Assembly (NCBI GenBank): GCA_937875715.1
Contig: CALEHZ010000219.1
Coordinates: 1 to 5,051 of the forward strand
Reading direction: 5' to 3'
DNA length: 5,051 nt
From: an uncultured Campylobacter sp.
GTDB taxonomy: Bacteria; Campylobacterota; Campylobacteria; Campylobacterales; Campylobacteraceae
The notes under the pieces are model-generated. The model saw only the letters and a list, made by a program, of their open reading frames with translations, was not told the origin of the DNA and searched no databases. Below are positions 1 through 5,051 of the stretch, in pieces; within the stretch, counting starts at the first letter, position 1; each line of letters begins with the position of its first letter. The position numbers were made by a program, and so were the translations under genes.

Positions 1-80
1 TATAAAATTCAGTTTTTGAATTTTTTAAACTGCAGCGAGTTTGAATTTTTTGAATTTTATAAAATTCACTTTTGCTGTAA
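1..80. repeat. AT-rich spacer of TGAATTTT/AAAATTCA repeats
   Basis: This gene-free stretch lies downstream of the formyltransferase remnant. It contains an 18-bp perfect palindrome, TGAATTTTATAAAATTCA, at 51-68. The second half of what may be another copy sits at 1-11, cut by the window edge, and further half-copies start near 18 and 43. A weak stem, CAGTTT (10-15) with AAACTG (27-32), and a second, AAACT (27-31) with AGTTT (38-42), could act as an AT-rich terminator for minus-strand transcription, but neither has a convincing GC stem. The identical 18-mer recurs at 4320-4337. Confidence 0.6.
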
Positions 81-551
81 TTAAGAATTTTTATTTTTTA
101 AAATCTCTAAAAATTCGGCTATATTGCTATCCCAGCCATTTGGCAGCAGTTTTTTTAGCTCGTTGCTATCGCTACTTTTATGATAGCTGCCAACGCCGAT
201 TTGTTTTTTAGCTTTTACTTGTTTTGAGATGATATTTTTCCAATTTTGTATAAAAAGCTCTTCAATGCTGCTTTTTAGCGTATTATAAGAAGTTGAAAAA
301 CTCTCTTTTTTTTCATCAAAAAATAGCTCTTTTTGTGCGATTATATCGCCCTTATCAAGTCCTTCGTTCATATAGTGAATGCTAACGCCCTTTGGTGAAT
401 TTTCTACAAAACTCCAAAAATTAGGCTCTGCGCCACGATTATAAGGTAAATATGAAATATGTAGATTTACAGCTGCGTTTTTAAAATGCTTTAAAATATC
501 GTTTTTTAAAATAAATTTATATCCAAAGCTTACCAAAAAATCATATATTTT
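81..551 (-). pseudogene. Formyltransferase, N-terminally truncated remnant
   Basis: This is the C-terminal two thirds of a formyl-transferase-fold protein, the fold of methionyl-tRNA, glycinamide-ribonucleotide and sugar-nucleotide formyltransferases. The visible part keeps the catalytic Asn and His in VNLHISYLPYNRGAEPNFW, the GVSIHYMNEGLDKGDI segment with the catalytic Asp, and the tail GVGSYHKSSD...LPNGWD that I associate with a small stand-alone formyltransferase family. Homology-like sequence (KIYDFLVSFGYKFI) continues upstream of the first possible start, a TTG at 534-536, and runs into an in-frame TAA at 552-554. The missing N-terminal part, about 60-70 residues in this family, cannot fit, because the nucleotidase gene ends 45 bases further up. 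No ribosome binding site precedes the TTG. I infer a 5'-deleted gene that is probably not functional. A short expressed protein of 151 residues from the TTG is the alternative. The native substrate cannot be told from the sequence. Confidence 0.65.
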
Positions 552-569
552 TTATACAAGCGCAGCAGT

Positions 570-602
570 GTTTTTAAAAAAATTCAGTTTTTAAAAAATT
601 CA
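570..602. repeat. Tandem direct repeat GTTTTTA(6-7)TTCA
   Basis: Two adjacent copies of GTTTTTAAAAAAATTCA occur, 17 bases at 570-586 and 16 bases at 587-602, differing only by one A in the run. The second copy overlaps the stop codon (TGA, 600-602) of the nucleotidase gene. The unit belongs to the TGAATTTT word family seen in other spacers of this window, and it lies beside the point where the formyltransferase reading frame breaks off. Confidence 0.7.
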
Positions 603-2153
603 AAACTTAAAATTTATTAGCCCACGCTCAATTTGCTTAATCGGCGTATGCTTTTTTACATAATCGCTGATGGCTTCTAAGTCCGTGATTTCAAGCGCTT
701 TTATGGTTTTTGCATTTTTTAGCATATCAAAGCCGGATTTGCCTTGTGCTATATAATCATTCATCGCCACCTTATAACGCTTTGAAAAATCTAGCTTTTG
801 CCACTTGCCATCAATTTTCACTTCTATATTTGAAATGCGCTCAAAAGGTGGTTTTTGCGTATTTATGGTGTATTTTAGATTTGCTGGCTGGAGCATTGAG
901 CTTAGATTTTTTAGGCTTTTTTTGGCTACGCCGTTTTCTAGGGCTTTTTTTATCTCATCGCCACTTAGTTCTTTAATGACGATTTTATTACCAAAAGGAA
1001 AGCTTACAAGCAAATCAAGTTCGCTAATATCGCCTTTTGGCAAGGCCATGCGAGCAGTACCTGAGTTTATAAGGGCGATTTGTGCCTTAATTTCCTTGCT
1101 AGTCTCAATCGCTGCCCTGGCTAAAAGCAGCGCCGATAAACACTCAGCCTGCCTACATTCCATTAGTCCGTCATTCATCGCTATTTCATTATTAGCAATA
1201 GTTTTGCTTCTAGCTTTGATTTCTTCGTTAAAAGGTCTTAATATTTCATTTATTTTTTCATCTTGCTTGCCCGTTAGCCTTTTTGGCTCGCCGCTAAAAG
1301 CGCTTATGACGCCGTTTTCATCAAATCTAACTTTTAATTGCCCCAAATACTCGGTCCAGTCTTTAGCATGAGCTATCAAAACTGGCTCGTTTTTAGGCGA
1401 TTTTAGCATGAGTGGATAGCTGCCTTCGCTTTTTTCGCCTTTTGCATTGCCAAGATAGCTGTGAGTGTGTCCACCGATGATTATATCAATGTCTTCTAAG
1501 CTTTTGGCTAGTTTCATATCTTTATTTAGCCCAATATGGGTGACAAGCACGATAATATTGATATTTTGTGCTTTTAGCGCCTTTATTTGCTCATTTATCG
1601 CTTCTTTTGTATCTATCAAACTAACACAATCGCACGCACTAGAATCATCCTTTGGATTATCATGACTAATGCCGATTATTCCAACTTTTAGACCATTTAT
1701 TTCTTTTATTATAAAAGGCTTTATTTTTTGCATATCTAAGGCACAATTTTGGCTAGTTTTAATATTTGCGGCTAAAACTGGTGTTTTAAGCGCATGTAAA
1801 TAAGAACTCAAATACTCACAACCCCTATCAAACTCGTGGTTTCCAAGCGTAAGCGCTGAAAACTCCATCGCTTCATCAAGCTTGATTAAAGGCTCAGCAC
1901 CAAAAAGCGCAAAATACAAAGTGCCTTGAAATCTATCCCCAGCATCGATTTTAAGCGCATTTTTATGCTTATCAAGCTCGGTTTTTAGCCTAGCAAAGCC
2001 GCCAAAGGATGAGTTCTCATCATAAACAGGCGCATAATTTTCGTCCATTCCGCCAAGATAAGCATGAGAATCACCTATGTGTAAAATCTCTATTTCTTTT
2101 TTCGCACAGCCTACAAAAAGCACAGCAAAAAGCGCAAATAATAAATATTTCAT
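600..2153 (-). CDS. 5'-nucleotidase/UshA-family lipoprotein
   Basis: The 517-residue protein belongs to the two-domain family of UshA and CD73, which hydrolyses nucleotides or 2',3'-cyclic nucleotides to nucleosides outside the cytoplasm. Residues 1-16 form a lipoprotein signal ending in FVGC, with Cys16 as the probable lipidated residue. The metallophosphatase domain shows Asp28/His30, GDRFQG with Asp73, GNHE with Asn105/His106, His206 (VTHIG) and GGHTH with His229/His231, so the two-metal site is complete. The C-terminal substrate domain shows NSGTAR (363-368), FPFGN with Phe387 and NDYIAQGKSGF (465-475). Compared with CD73/UshA, the second base-stacking Phe appears as Tyr467, and the usual GGDG loop reads GKSG. 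The start ATG overlaps the stop of the YkgJ-family gene (ATGA), with AGGAG ten bases upstream, so translation is probably coupled. The family is clear; the exact substrate is not, so no gene symbol is given. Confidence 0.93.
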   Translation of the reverse strand: MKYLLFALFAVLFVGCAKKEIEILHIGDSHAYLGGMDENYAPVYDENSSFGGFARLKTELDKHKNALKIDAGDRFQGTLYFALFGAEPLIKLDEAMEFSALTLGNHEFDRGCEYLSSYLHALKTPVLAANIKTSQNCALDMQKIKPFIIKEINGLKVGIIGISHDNPKDDSSACDCVSLIDTKEAINEQIKALKAQNINIIVLVTHIGLNKDMKLAKSLEDIDIIIGGHTHSYLGNAKGEKSEGSYPLMLKSPKNEPVLIAHAKDWTEYLGQLKVRFDENGVISAFSGEPKRLTGKQDEKINEILRPFNEEIKARSKTIANNEIAMNDGLMECRQAECLSALLLARAAIETSKEIKAQIALINSGTARMALPKGDISELDLLVSFPFGNKIVIKELSGDEIKKALENGVAKKSLKNLSSMLQPANLKYTINTQKPPFERISNIEVKIDGKWQKLDFSKRYKVAMNDYIAQGKSGFDMLKNAKTIKALEITDLEAISDYVKKHTPIKQIERGLINFKF

Positions 2154-2524
2154 ATTTTTTTAACTCCTGGGCACTCGGCGCAAAGCTCGTTTAAATCAGC
2201 ATTTTTGTATCTATCCCAAAATGGAAAAGTCCTACACTGCTTTGGACGCGCGGCATAAACGCTACAATTTTTATTTACTTCATCAAAAAACACACAAGCA
2301 AAGCCGCCATTAAAGGGCTTTTCTATCACGCTAAAACGCCCATCAATGCGGTATAAATAGCGCTCTTTAAGCTCAGTTTTGCTGATTTTTAGCAAGTTTG
2401 CTAGGGCTGTAATTTCATCTTCGTTTATCCATATATAGCCACTCTCACCCACGCAGCACGCTCCACCACACGCCACACAAGCATTTTCATCAAAGCTAAA
2501 ATTAAAGTTTTCTTTTGTAATCAT
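2150..2524 (-). CDS. YkgJ-family cysteine cluster protein
   Basis: This small cytoplasmic protein of 124 residues belongs to the YkgJ family (zinc/iron-chelating CxxC...CC domain, Pfam PF03692). Nine cysteines are visible: Cys16 and Cys19, the pair Cys23-Cys24, then Cys77, Cys87, Cys97 (RPKQCRTFPFW, a family hallmark), and Cys115 and Cys118. They probably bind zinc or an iron-sulfur cluster; the family has no well-defined reaction. The frame is open to a TTG at 2587, but the ATG at 2524 is preferred, because conservation begins shortly after it and a good -10 element (2556-2561) lies inside the longer version. There is no clear Shine-Dalgarno sequence, only an A-rich leader. The gene heads a two-gene unit, and its TGA overlaps the ATG of the nucleotidase lipoprotein. 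Confidence 0.85.
   Translation of the reverse strand: MITKENFNFSFDENACVACGGACCVGESGYIWINEDEITALANLLKISKTELKERYLYRIDGRFSVIEKPFNGGFACVFFDEVNKNCSVYAARPKQCRTFPFWDRYKNADLNELCAECPGVKKI
2164..2168 (-). promoter_or_regulatory. Ribosome binding site of the nucleotidase gene
   Basis: AGGAG on the minus strand, inside the last codons of the upstream YkgJ-family gene and ten bases before the nucleotidase ATG. It fixes the start at 2153 and supports coupled translation across the ATGA overlap. Confidence 0.7.
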
Positions 2525-2525
2525 T

Positions 2526-2553
2526 TTGAATTTTCTAAAATTGAATTTTCTAA
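2526..2553. repeat. Direct repeat in the ykgJ leader
   Basis: TTGAATTTTCTAA occurs twice, at 2526-2538 and 2541-2553, with a 15-base period. The pair fills the predicted leader between the -10 element and the ATG of the YkgJ-family gene. It is another variant of the AT-rich word found in the other spacers. Confidence 0.65.
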
Positions 2554-2555
2554 GA

Positions 2556-2564
2556 ATTTTAGCA
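2556..2564 (-). promoter_or_regulatory. Promoter of ykgJ-nucleotidase unit (extended -10)
   Basis: The minus strand reads TGCTAAAAT, an extended -10 of the kind used by sigma70 in Campylobacter, with no recognisable -35 but an AT-rich upstream stretch. Transcription would start near 2549, giving a leader of about 25 bases before the ATG at 2524. The same TGCTAnAAT form precedes fumC. Confidence 0.55.
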
Positions 2565-2601
2565 TAAATATTTAAATCAAAGAGCAAATAATTTAAGATT
2601 A

Positions 2602-2640
2602 TGAGGCAGCAATCTTTAATTTAGATTGTGCGGCAGCAAT
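2602..2640. repeat. Direct repeat TG(A/C)GGCAGCAAT with small hairpin
   Basis: TGAGGCAGCAAT (2602-2613) and TGCGGCAGCAAT (2629-2640) match at 11 of 12 positions and are 27 bases apart. Between them CAATCT (2610-2615) can pair with AGATTG (2623-2628) in a six-pair hairpin with a seven-base loop. The second copy runs directly into the left arm of the long hairpin element. No uridine run follows on either strand, so this is not a classical terminator. Confidence 0.6.
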
Positions 2641-2760
2641 TCTAGTATCGCACGGCTAGTGTGCTTAAACTGAGTGCGCACTAGCGTAGATAGAACATAA
2701 GGTTCATCGAGCCAAGTGCGTGCGAAGTTTAAGCACAATAGCCGTGCGAGACGAATTGCT
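2635..2760. repeat. Long imperfect inverted repeat / structured element
   Basis: The whole 126 bases fold into one irregular hairpin. Pairing segments from base to tip are: 2635-2642 with 2753-2760 (8 pairs); 2648-2658 with 2739-2749 (11 pairs, perfect); 2660-2671 with 2726-2737 (12 pairs, perfect); a symmetric GA/GA internal loop (2672-2673, 2724-2725); 2674-2682 with 2715-2723 (9 pairs, two of them G-T); and a tip hairpin 2689-2696 with 2702-2708 around the loop ATAAG. G+C is about 48% by hand count for 2641-2760, well above the very AT-rich spacer upstream of it. It begins six bases after the fumC stop, so it would form the 3' end of fumC mRNA if transcription continues. The two G-U pairs and the tandem G-A mismatch exist only in a plus-strand transcript, which would be opposite to all neighbouring genes. 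It could be a small non-coding RNA, a miniature mobile element with inverted ends, or a processing/stability structure; the sequence does not decide. Confidence 0.75.
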
Positions 2761-2766
2761 ACAATT

Positions 2767-4182
2767 TTACTCTTTTGGTGCTATCATATCTTCTGGCACA
2801 ACCCAAGCATCAAATTCAGCTTCTGTTAAGAAACCAGATTTAATAGCTTCTTCTTTTAAAGTAGTGCCGTTGTGATGAGCGGTCTTAGCAATTTGTGCTG
2901 CTTTTGCGTAGCCGATGTGAGGATTCAAGGCAGTTACAAGCATTAAGCTTTCTTTCATTAGTTTTGATATTTTTTCTTCATTTGCACTAATTCCACTTGC
3001 GCAGTGCTCGTCAAAGCTTATTATACTATCGCTTAAAAGCTTGATTGCTTGAAGTAGATTGTAGGCGATTACTGGCTTAAATACATTTAGCTCAAAGTTG
3101 CCCTGAGATGCGCCAAATGCTACAGATGCGTGGTTTCCAGCTACTTGGACTGCTACCATTGATACAGCTTCACACTGCGTTGGATTTACCTTGCCTGGCA
3201 TGATTGAACTACCTGGTTCGTTTGCTGGAATGTTGATTTCACCGATACCTGAGCGTGGCCCTGAGGCTAGCCAGCTTATATCATTTGCTATTTTCATCAT
3301 ATTTGCTGCAAGGGCGTTTAATGCACCACTTAAAAACACCTCTGCATCATGGCTTGTAAGTCCGTGAAATTTATTTGGGTGCGGCACGAAAGCGTATTTT
3401 GTGCCGGTTTGCTTATTTAGCTGAGTACTTACTAGCTCTGAGAATTTTGGGTGTGAGTTTATCCCTGTGCCAACAGCTGTGCCACCGATAGCAAGTTCAG
3501 TTAAAAATGGCATTGAAGCTAGAATTTGCGCTTTTGATGCTTTTAGCATGTGAGCGTAGCCTGAAAATTCTTGCCCCAAAGTCAGCGGAGTGGCATCTTG
3601 TAGGTGAGTGCGACCGATTTTTACGATTTTAGAAAATTCAGCCGTTTTTTTATCCAAGGTTTTTTCTAAGCGCTCGATAGCTGGAATCATCTGCCTTTGA
3701 AGCTCTAAAACAAGCGCAATACGAAGTGCTGTTGGATAAGCATCATTTGAGCTTTGGCCTTTATTTACATGGTCGTTTGGGTGAACGAAATTTAGCGCAT
3801 CAGTTGCTGGTTTATTTCTAAAATTAGCGCCAAGTATCTCCATAGCGCGATTTGCTATGACTTCATTTAGATTCATGTTGCTTTGTGTGCCTGAGCCTGT
3901 TTGCCACACAACTAGCGGAAAATTGCCATCTAGTTTGCCCTCTAATATCTCATCACAAGCTTTGGCAATTGCGTTAGTGCGGCTCTCGTCCATTCTGCCA
4001 AGTTCTTTATTTACGATAGCACAAGCCTTTTTAAGCTCGGCAAAGGCGCTGATTATTTCGCTTGGCATTTTCTCAATGCCGATTTTGAAATTCTCAAAAC
4101 TACGCTGAGTCTGCGCTCCCCAATACTTCTCATTTGGAACTTTGATTTCACCCATAGTGTCTTTTTCTATGCGGTAGTCCAT
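2767..4182 (-). CDS. fumC: Class II fumarate hydratase (fumarase C)
   Basis: The 471-residue cytoplasmic enzyme reversibly hydrates fumarate to (S)-malate in the citric acid cycle; E. coli FumC has 467 residues, so it is full length. Seen motifs are [10 protein letters not shown] (95-104), HPND (134-137, the family's second B-site), QSSND (143-147), [10 protein letters not shown] with catalytic His193, and the signature loop [16 protein letters not shown] (324-339) with catalytic Ser325/326. [11 protein letters not shown] separates it from aspartase and argininosuccinate lyase. The frame is open for 37 more codons to 4293, but ATG 4182 is chosen because conserved fumarase sequence ([14 protein letters not shown]) starts there, AAGGAG lies five bases upstream, and a promoter sits inside the longer version. 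It appears to be transcribed alone from its own promoter, with the long hairpin element directly after its stop. Confidence 0.97.
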   Translation of the reverse strand: MDYRIEKDTMGEIKVPNEKYWGAQTQRSFENFKIGIEKMPSEIISAFAELKKACAIVNKELGRMDESRTNAIAKACDEILEGKLDGNFPLVVWQTGSGTQSNMNLNEVIANRAMEILGANFRNKPATDALNFVHPNDHVNKGQSSNDAYPTALRIALVLELQRQMIPAIERLEKTLDKKTAEFSKIVKIGRTHLQDATPLTLGQEFSGYAHMLKASKAQILASMPFLTELAIGGTAVGTGINSHPKFSELVSTQLNKQTGTKYAFVPHPNKFHGLTSHDAEVFLSGALNALAANMMKIANDISWLASGPRSGIGEINIPANEPGSSIMPGKVNPTQCEAVSMVAVQVAGNHASVAFGASQGNFELNVFKPVIAYNLLQAIKLLSDSIISFDEHCASGISANEEKISKLMKESLMLVTALNPHIGYAKAAQIAKTAHHNGTTLKEEAIKSGFLTEAEFDAWVVPEDMIAPKE

Positions 4183-4187
4183 ACGTT

Positions 4188-4193
4188 CTCCTT
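4188..4193 (-). promoter_or_regulatory. Ribosome binding site of fumC
   Basis: AAGGAG on the minus strand with five bases before the ATG at 4182. It decides the start against the longer open frame reaching 4293. Confidence 0.85.
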
Positions 4194-4209
4194 TTTGAAT
4201 TTTTTGAAA

Positions 4210-4218
4210 ATTGTAGCA
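4210..4218 (-). promoter_or_regulatory. fumC promoter (extended -10)
   Basis: The minus strand reads TGCTACAAT after a long T-rich run, matching the extended -10 preferred by sigma70 in Campylobacter. The -10 hexamer is TACAAT (4210-4215). The start of transcription would fall near 4203, giving a leader of about 20 bases. No -35 is visible, as is usual in this group. Confidence 0.6.
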
Positions 4219-4271
4219 AAAAAATATTTTTTTATAATATTTAAGAAGAAAAATAAAAGAAAAATTGTATG

Positions 4272-4296
4272 AAATTGTGTAAAATTTACACAATTT
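4272..4296. promoter_or_regulatory. 25-bp palindrome upstream of fumC, possible operator
   Basis: AAATTGTGTAAA and TTTACACAATTT are perfect 12-base inverted arms around one central A (4284). The core TGTGTAAA-A-TTTACACA has the shape of a dimeric regulator site. Its centre lies about 80 bases upstream of the predicted fumC transcription start, too far for simple blocking of the polymerase and more like an activator position. It is not an FNR box (TTGAT-N4-ATCAA). It could instead be an AT-rich hairpin trailing the ribB terminator. The regulator is unknown. Confidence 0.5.
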
Positions 4297-4319
4297 TTAT
4301 ATTTTAAATAAATTTGAAG

Positions 4320-4337
4320 TGAATTTTATAAAATTCA
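4320..4337. repeat. 18-bp perfect palindrome, second copy
   Basis: TGAATTTTATAAAATTCA, identical to 51-68 at the other end of the window. Its right half forms part of the ribB terminator stem at 4330-4360. Confidence 0.65.
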
Positions 4338-4360
4338 GCTACTTTTTGCAGCTGAATTTT
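4330..4360 (-). terminator. Terminator after ribB/ribBA
   Basis: An 11-base perfect stem, AAAATTCAGCT with AGCTGAATTTT, encloses a nine-base loop. It lies 21 bases past the stop codon of the riboflavin gene, and the minus-strand transcript then reads UUUUAUAAAAUUC. The stem is AT-rich with a short U run, so efficiency is uncertain. The other strand also ends in a T run, so it could work both ways, but no gene reads into it from the plus side. Confidence 0.6.
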
Positions 4361-4381
4361 TTAAAGCCAATTTTTGAAACT

Positions 4382-5051
4382 CTAATTTTTATAGCCTACA
4401 ATATCAAGCCCAAAGCCTGAAATAGCTGTGAATTCACGGCTTTCATTTTCGCTTAAAAGCGTGATTTGTTCCACGCCAAAATGTCTTAAAATCTGCGCTC
4501 CGATGCCAAAGCTTTTTGCCTCTTTATTTGATGAGCCTAGCATGATTAGCATGCCGCTTTCATCGTGTAATATTTTTAGGTTTTTCATAAAATTATCAAA
4601 GGCGCCACAAAGTAGCTCATGGTCGCTTTTTATGCGGTGAAATTTCACATTTACAGCCTTGTTTGTATCAAGCTTGCCAAAAATATAAACAAAATGCTCA
4701 TTGCCCAAATGGTCGCTTATTTCATACTTTTGCGCATTTAGTCCGGCAATTTGCGTGATTTTTGGCTTGCTTACAGATATTAGTTTTTCGTGGTGTAATC
4801 TGTATTCTATGATTTCACTCACGCTTATCATGCTTAAATCATGCTTTTTGCAAAACTCCACCAAATCATCACGGCGCGCCATTTCTCCATCATCTCGCAC
4901 GATCTCGCAGATCACGCTAACAGGCGCAAGCCCAGCTAGCTCACACAGATCGACACTGCCCTCAGTGTGCCCTGTGCGCTCCAAAACTCCGCCACGCTTA
5001 GCAATAAGTGGAAAAATATGCCCAGGACGAACGAAATCATCAGCCTTTGTG
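4382..5051 (-). CDS. ribBA: DHBP synthase with degenerate GTP cyclohydrolase II domain (partial)
   Basis: The C-terminal 222 codons are visible; the 5' end lies outside the window, since the frame is open to position 5051. The first part is typical 3,4-dihydroxy-2-butanone 4-phosphate synthase, which makes the four-carbon riboflavin precursor from ribulose 5-phosphate: it shows RPGHIFPL, GGVLERTGHTEGSVDL with the active-site His, and VICEIV with the active-site Glu. The domain ends near SEIIEYRLHHEKL. The remaining roughly 130 residues resemble RibA only in part: NVKFHRIKSDHELL matches the VRVHSE region, and FGIGAQILRHFGVEQITLL matches the RibA tail. The three zinc cysteines (SLRCDCG region) and the QEGRGIGL segment are absent, so GTP cyclohydrolase II activity is very unlikely and a separate ribA should exist elsewhere. 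Such RibB-plus-degenerate-RibA proteins are known in Campylobacter/Helicobacter and are often named ribBA or ribB. An internal TTG at 4982-4984 is not the start. Confidence 0.92.
   Translation of the reverse strand, partial: TKADDFVRPGHIFPLIAKRGGVLERTGHTEGSVDLCELAGLAPVSVICEIVRDDGEMARRDDLVEFCKKHDLSMISVSEIIEYRLHHEKLISVSKPKITQIAGLNAQKYEISDHLGNEHFVYIFGKLDTNKAVNVKFHRIKSDHELLCGAFDNFMKNLKILHDESGMLIMLGSSNKEAKSFGIGAQILRHFGVEQITLLSENESREFTAISGFGLDIVGYKN

Noticed and set aside
710..1371. Plus-strand open frames of 88 and 188 codons
   Set aside because: They lie antisense within the nucleotidase gene, whose minus-strand product shows a complete family motif set. Their translations are low-complexity and resemble nothing I recognise.
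2525..2587. TTG start for the YkgJ-family gene at 2587
   Set aside because: The extra 21 residues come from the repeat-rich leader and overlap the predicted -10 element; family-like sequence begins only after the ATG at 2524.
2601..2624. Small plus-strand ORF starting ATG AGG CAG
   Set aside because: It stops after seven codons and has no ribosome binding site.
2602..2640. CRISPR-like repeat pair
   Set aside because: Only two copies of a 12-base unit with a 15-base gap, with no array or cas gene nearby.
2672..2725. Kink-turn in the hairpin element
   Set aside because: The tandem G-A pair is present, but the three-base bulge that defines a kink-turn is not.
2635..2760. Reading the long hairpin as a simple Rho-independent terminator of fumC
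   Set aside because: It is far longer than needed, has internal loops, and no U run follows on the minus strand. It may still reduce read-through.
4183..4293. N-terminal extension of fumC by 37 residues
   Set aside because: The extension is Phe/Tyr/Lys-rich translation of AT-rich spacer. It overlaps the promoter and part of the palindrome, and the ATG at 4182 has a strong AAGGAG and matches the fumarase N-terminus.

Overview
The window looks like a chromosomal segment of an AT-rich Campylobacterota bacterium, most likely a Campylobacter. The reasons are the AT-rich spacers, the sigma70 promoters built on an extended -10 (TGCTAnAAT) without a clear -35, the protein sequences, and a RibB protein whose attached RibA-like domain is degenerate, an arrangement I associate with Campylobacter and Helicobacter. 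The species cannot be named from this sequence alone. Every recognisable gene lies on the minus strand, so genes are read from high to low coordinates.

Layout in transcription order: (1) the 3' part of a 3,4-dihydroxy-2-butanone 4-phosphate synthase with a broken GTP cyclohydrolase II-like tail (4382-5051, 5' end outside the window), followed by a hairpin terminator at 4330-4360. (2) A spacer with a 25-bp near-perfect palindrome (4272-4296) and a good promoter (4210-4218), then class II fumarase fumC (2767-4182). (3) Directly after the fumC stop, a relatively GC-rich element of about 126 bp that folds into one long irregular hairpin (2635-2760), preceded by a short direct repeat. It is the least explained feature here. 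(4) A promoter and a two-gene unit: a small nine-cysteine YkgJ-family protein (2150-2524), then a 5'-nucleotidase-family surface lipoprotein (600-2153) whose start overlaps the first gene's stop as ATGA. (5) A formyltransferase remnant lacking its N-terminal part (81-551).

The genes do not form one pathway. RibB feeds riboflavin synthesis, FumC interconverts fumarate and malate in central metabolism, and the nucleotidase probably salvages nucleosides and phosphate outside the cytoplasm. Only ykgJ and the nucleotidase are clearly cotranscribed. Nearly all spacers contain variants of one AT-rich word, TGAATTTT/AAAATTCA, including two identical 18-bp perfect palindromes 4.3 kb apart. No rRNA, tRNA, CRISPR array, insertion sequence or phage gene is visible, and no gene-free stretch exceeds 300 bases. 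The best candidates for something undescribed are the long hairpin element downstream of fumC and the palindrome upstream of it.
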